Shown here in pieces: positions 50,627 to 50,659 of a stretch of DNA of 50,659 nt (positions within the stretch are counted from its first letter, which is position 1; each line of letters starts with the position of its first letter). The notes under the pieces are model-generated. The model was not told the origin of the DNA. It did no database searches and was given only the letters and a program-made list of their open reading frames with translations. The translations under genes and the position numbers were made by a program. This stretch comes from an uncultured Acetatifactor sp. (GTDB lineage: Bacteria; Bacillota; Clostridia; Lachnospirales; Lachnospiraceae): assembly GCA_910577665.1 (NCBI GenBank), contig CAJTOJ010000028.1, positions 1 through 50,659 of the forward strand, given 5' to 3'.

Positions 50627-50659
50627 CAACCCCCTAGCCCCCATTCATGGGGGAAAAAT

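Overview
The window (about 50.7 kb, roughly 50% GC by eye) reads as chromosome of a gut-type Clostridia, most likely Lachnospiraceae. Grounds: the 16S 5' end, a tmRNA tag ending YALAA, Gram-positive SD and sigma-A promoter signals, a SecG/RNase R/SmpB/tmRNA block, and a 4-deoxyuronate (pectin or glycosaminoglycan) pathway. The family call is inference; no database was searched.

Layout. 1-420: 5' end of a 16S rRNA gene (minus strand) with tandem promoters. 625-6857: a minus-strand run of response regulator, histidine kinase, HflX, a large polytopic membrane protein and a lipoprotein. 6990-11464: membrane coiled-coil protein, tmRNA, SmpB, RNase R, SecG. 11550-20464: first oligopeptide ABC system (oppA1-B1-C1-D1-F1 plus a DUF3899 protein). 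20653-22211: a tyrosine recombinase gene bracketed by a 29-bp inverted repeat (25/29 identical) that carries the -10 boxes of the two flanking opp operons. 22313-30602: second, divergent opp system. 30606-37143: MFS remnant, enolase, aldo/keto reductase, archaeal-type AspRS and phosphoglycerate mutase. 37469-40520: solute-binding lipoprotein and a DUF4352-like lipoprotein. 40656-46730: kduI-kduD-rpiB-like-eda-kdgK with a divergent AraC regulator. 46813-50581: thioesterase, FAD oxidoreductase, ECF sigma and anti-sigma.

Three things stand out. (1) The OppC subunit of the second opp system has a seven-repeat RCC1-like beta-propeller inserted after its first membrane helix, so probably outside the cell; the other OppC has a different insert of about 210 residues at the same site, and three of the four ATPases carry long helical inserts. 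(2) The aspS leader encodes an 18-residue peptide with three consecutive Asp codons, followed by mutually exclusive hairpins and an intrinsic terminator, which looks like ribosome-mediated attenuation of an aminoacyl-tRNA synthetase gene. (3) The repeat-flanked recombinase could invert a segment and exchange the -35 regions of the two opp operons; alternatively the repeat is a shared operator.

Pathway logic: KduI (or the RpiB-like isomerase), KduD, KdgK and Eda convert 4-deoxy-5-ketouronate to pyruvate and glyceraldehyde 3-phosphate; GpmI and enolase act lower in glycolysis. Several structured intergenic repeat elements are present, one type in two copies with compensatory base changes.
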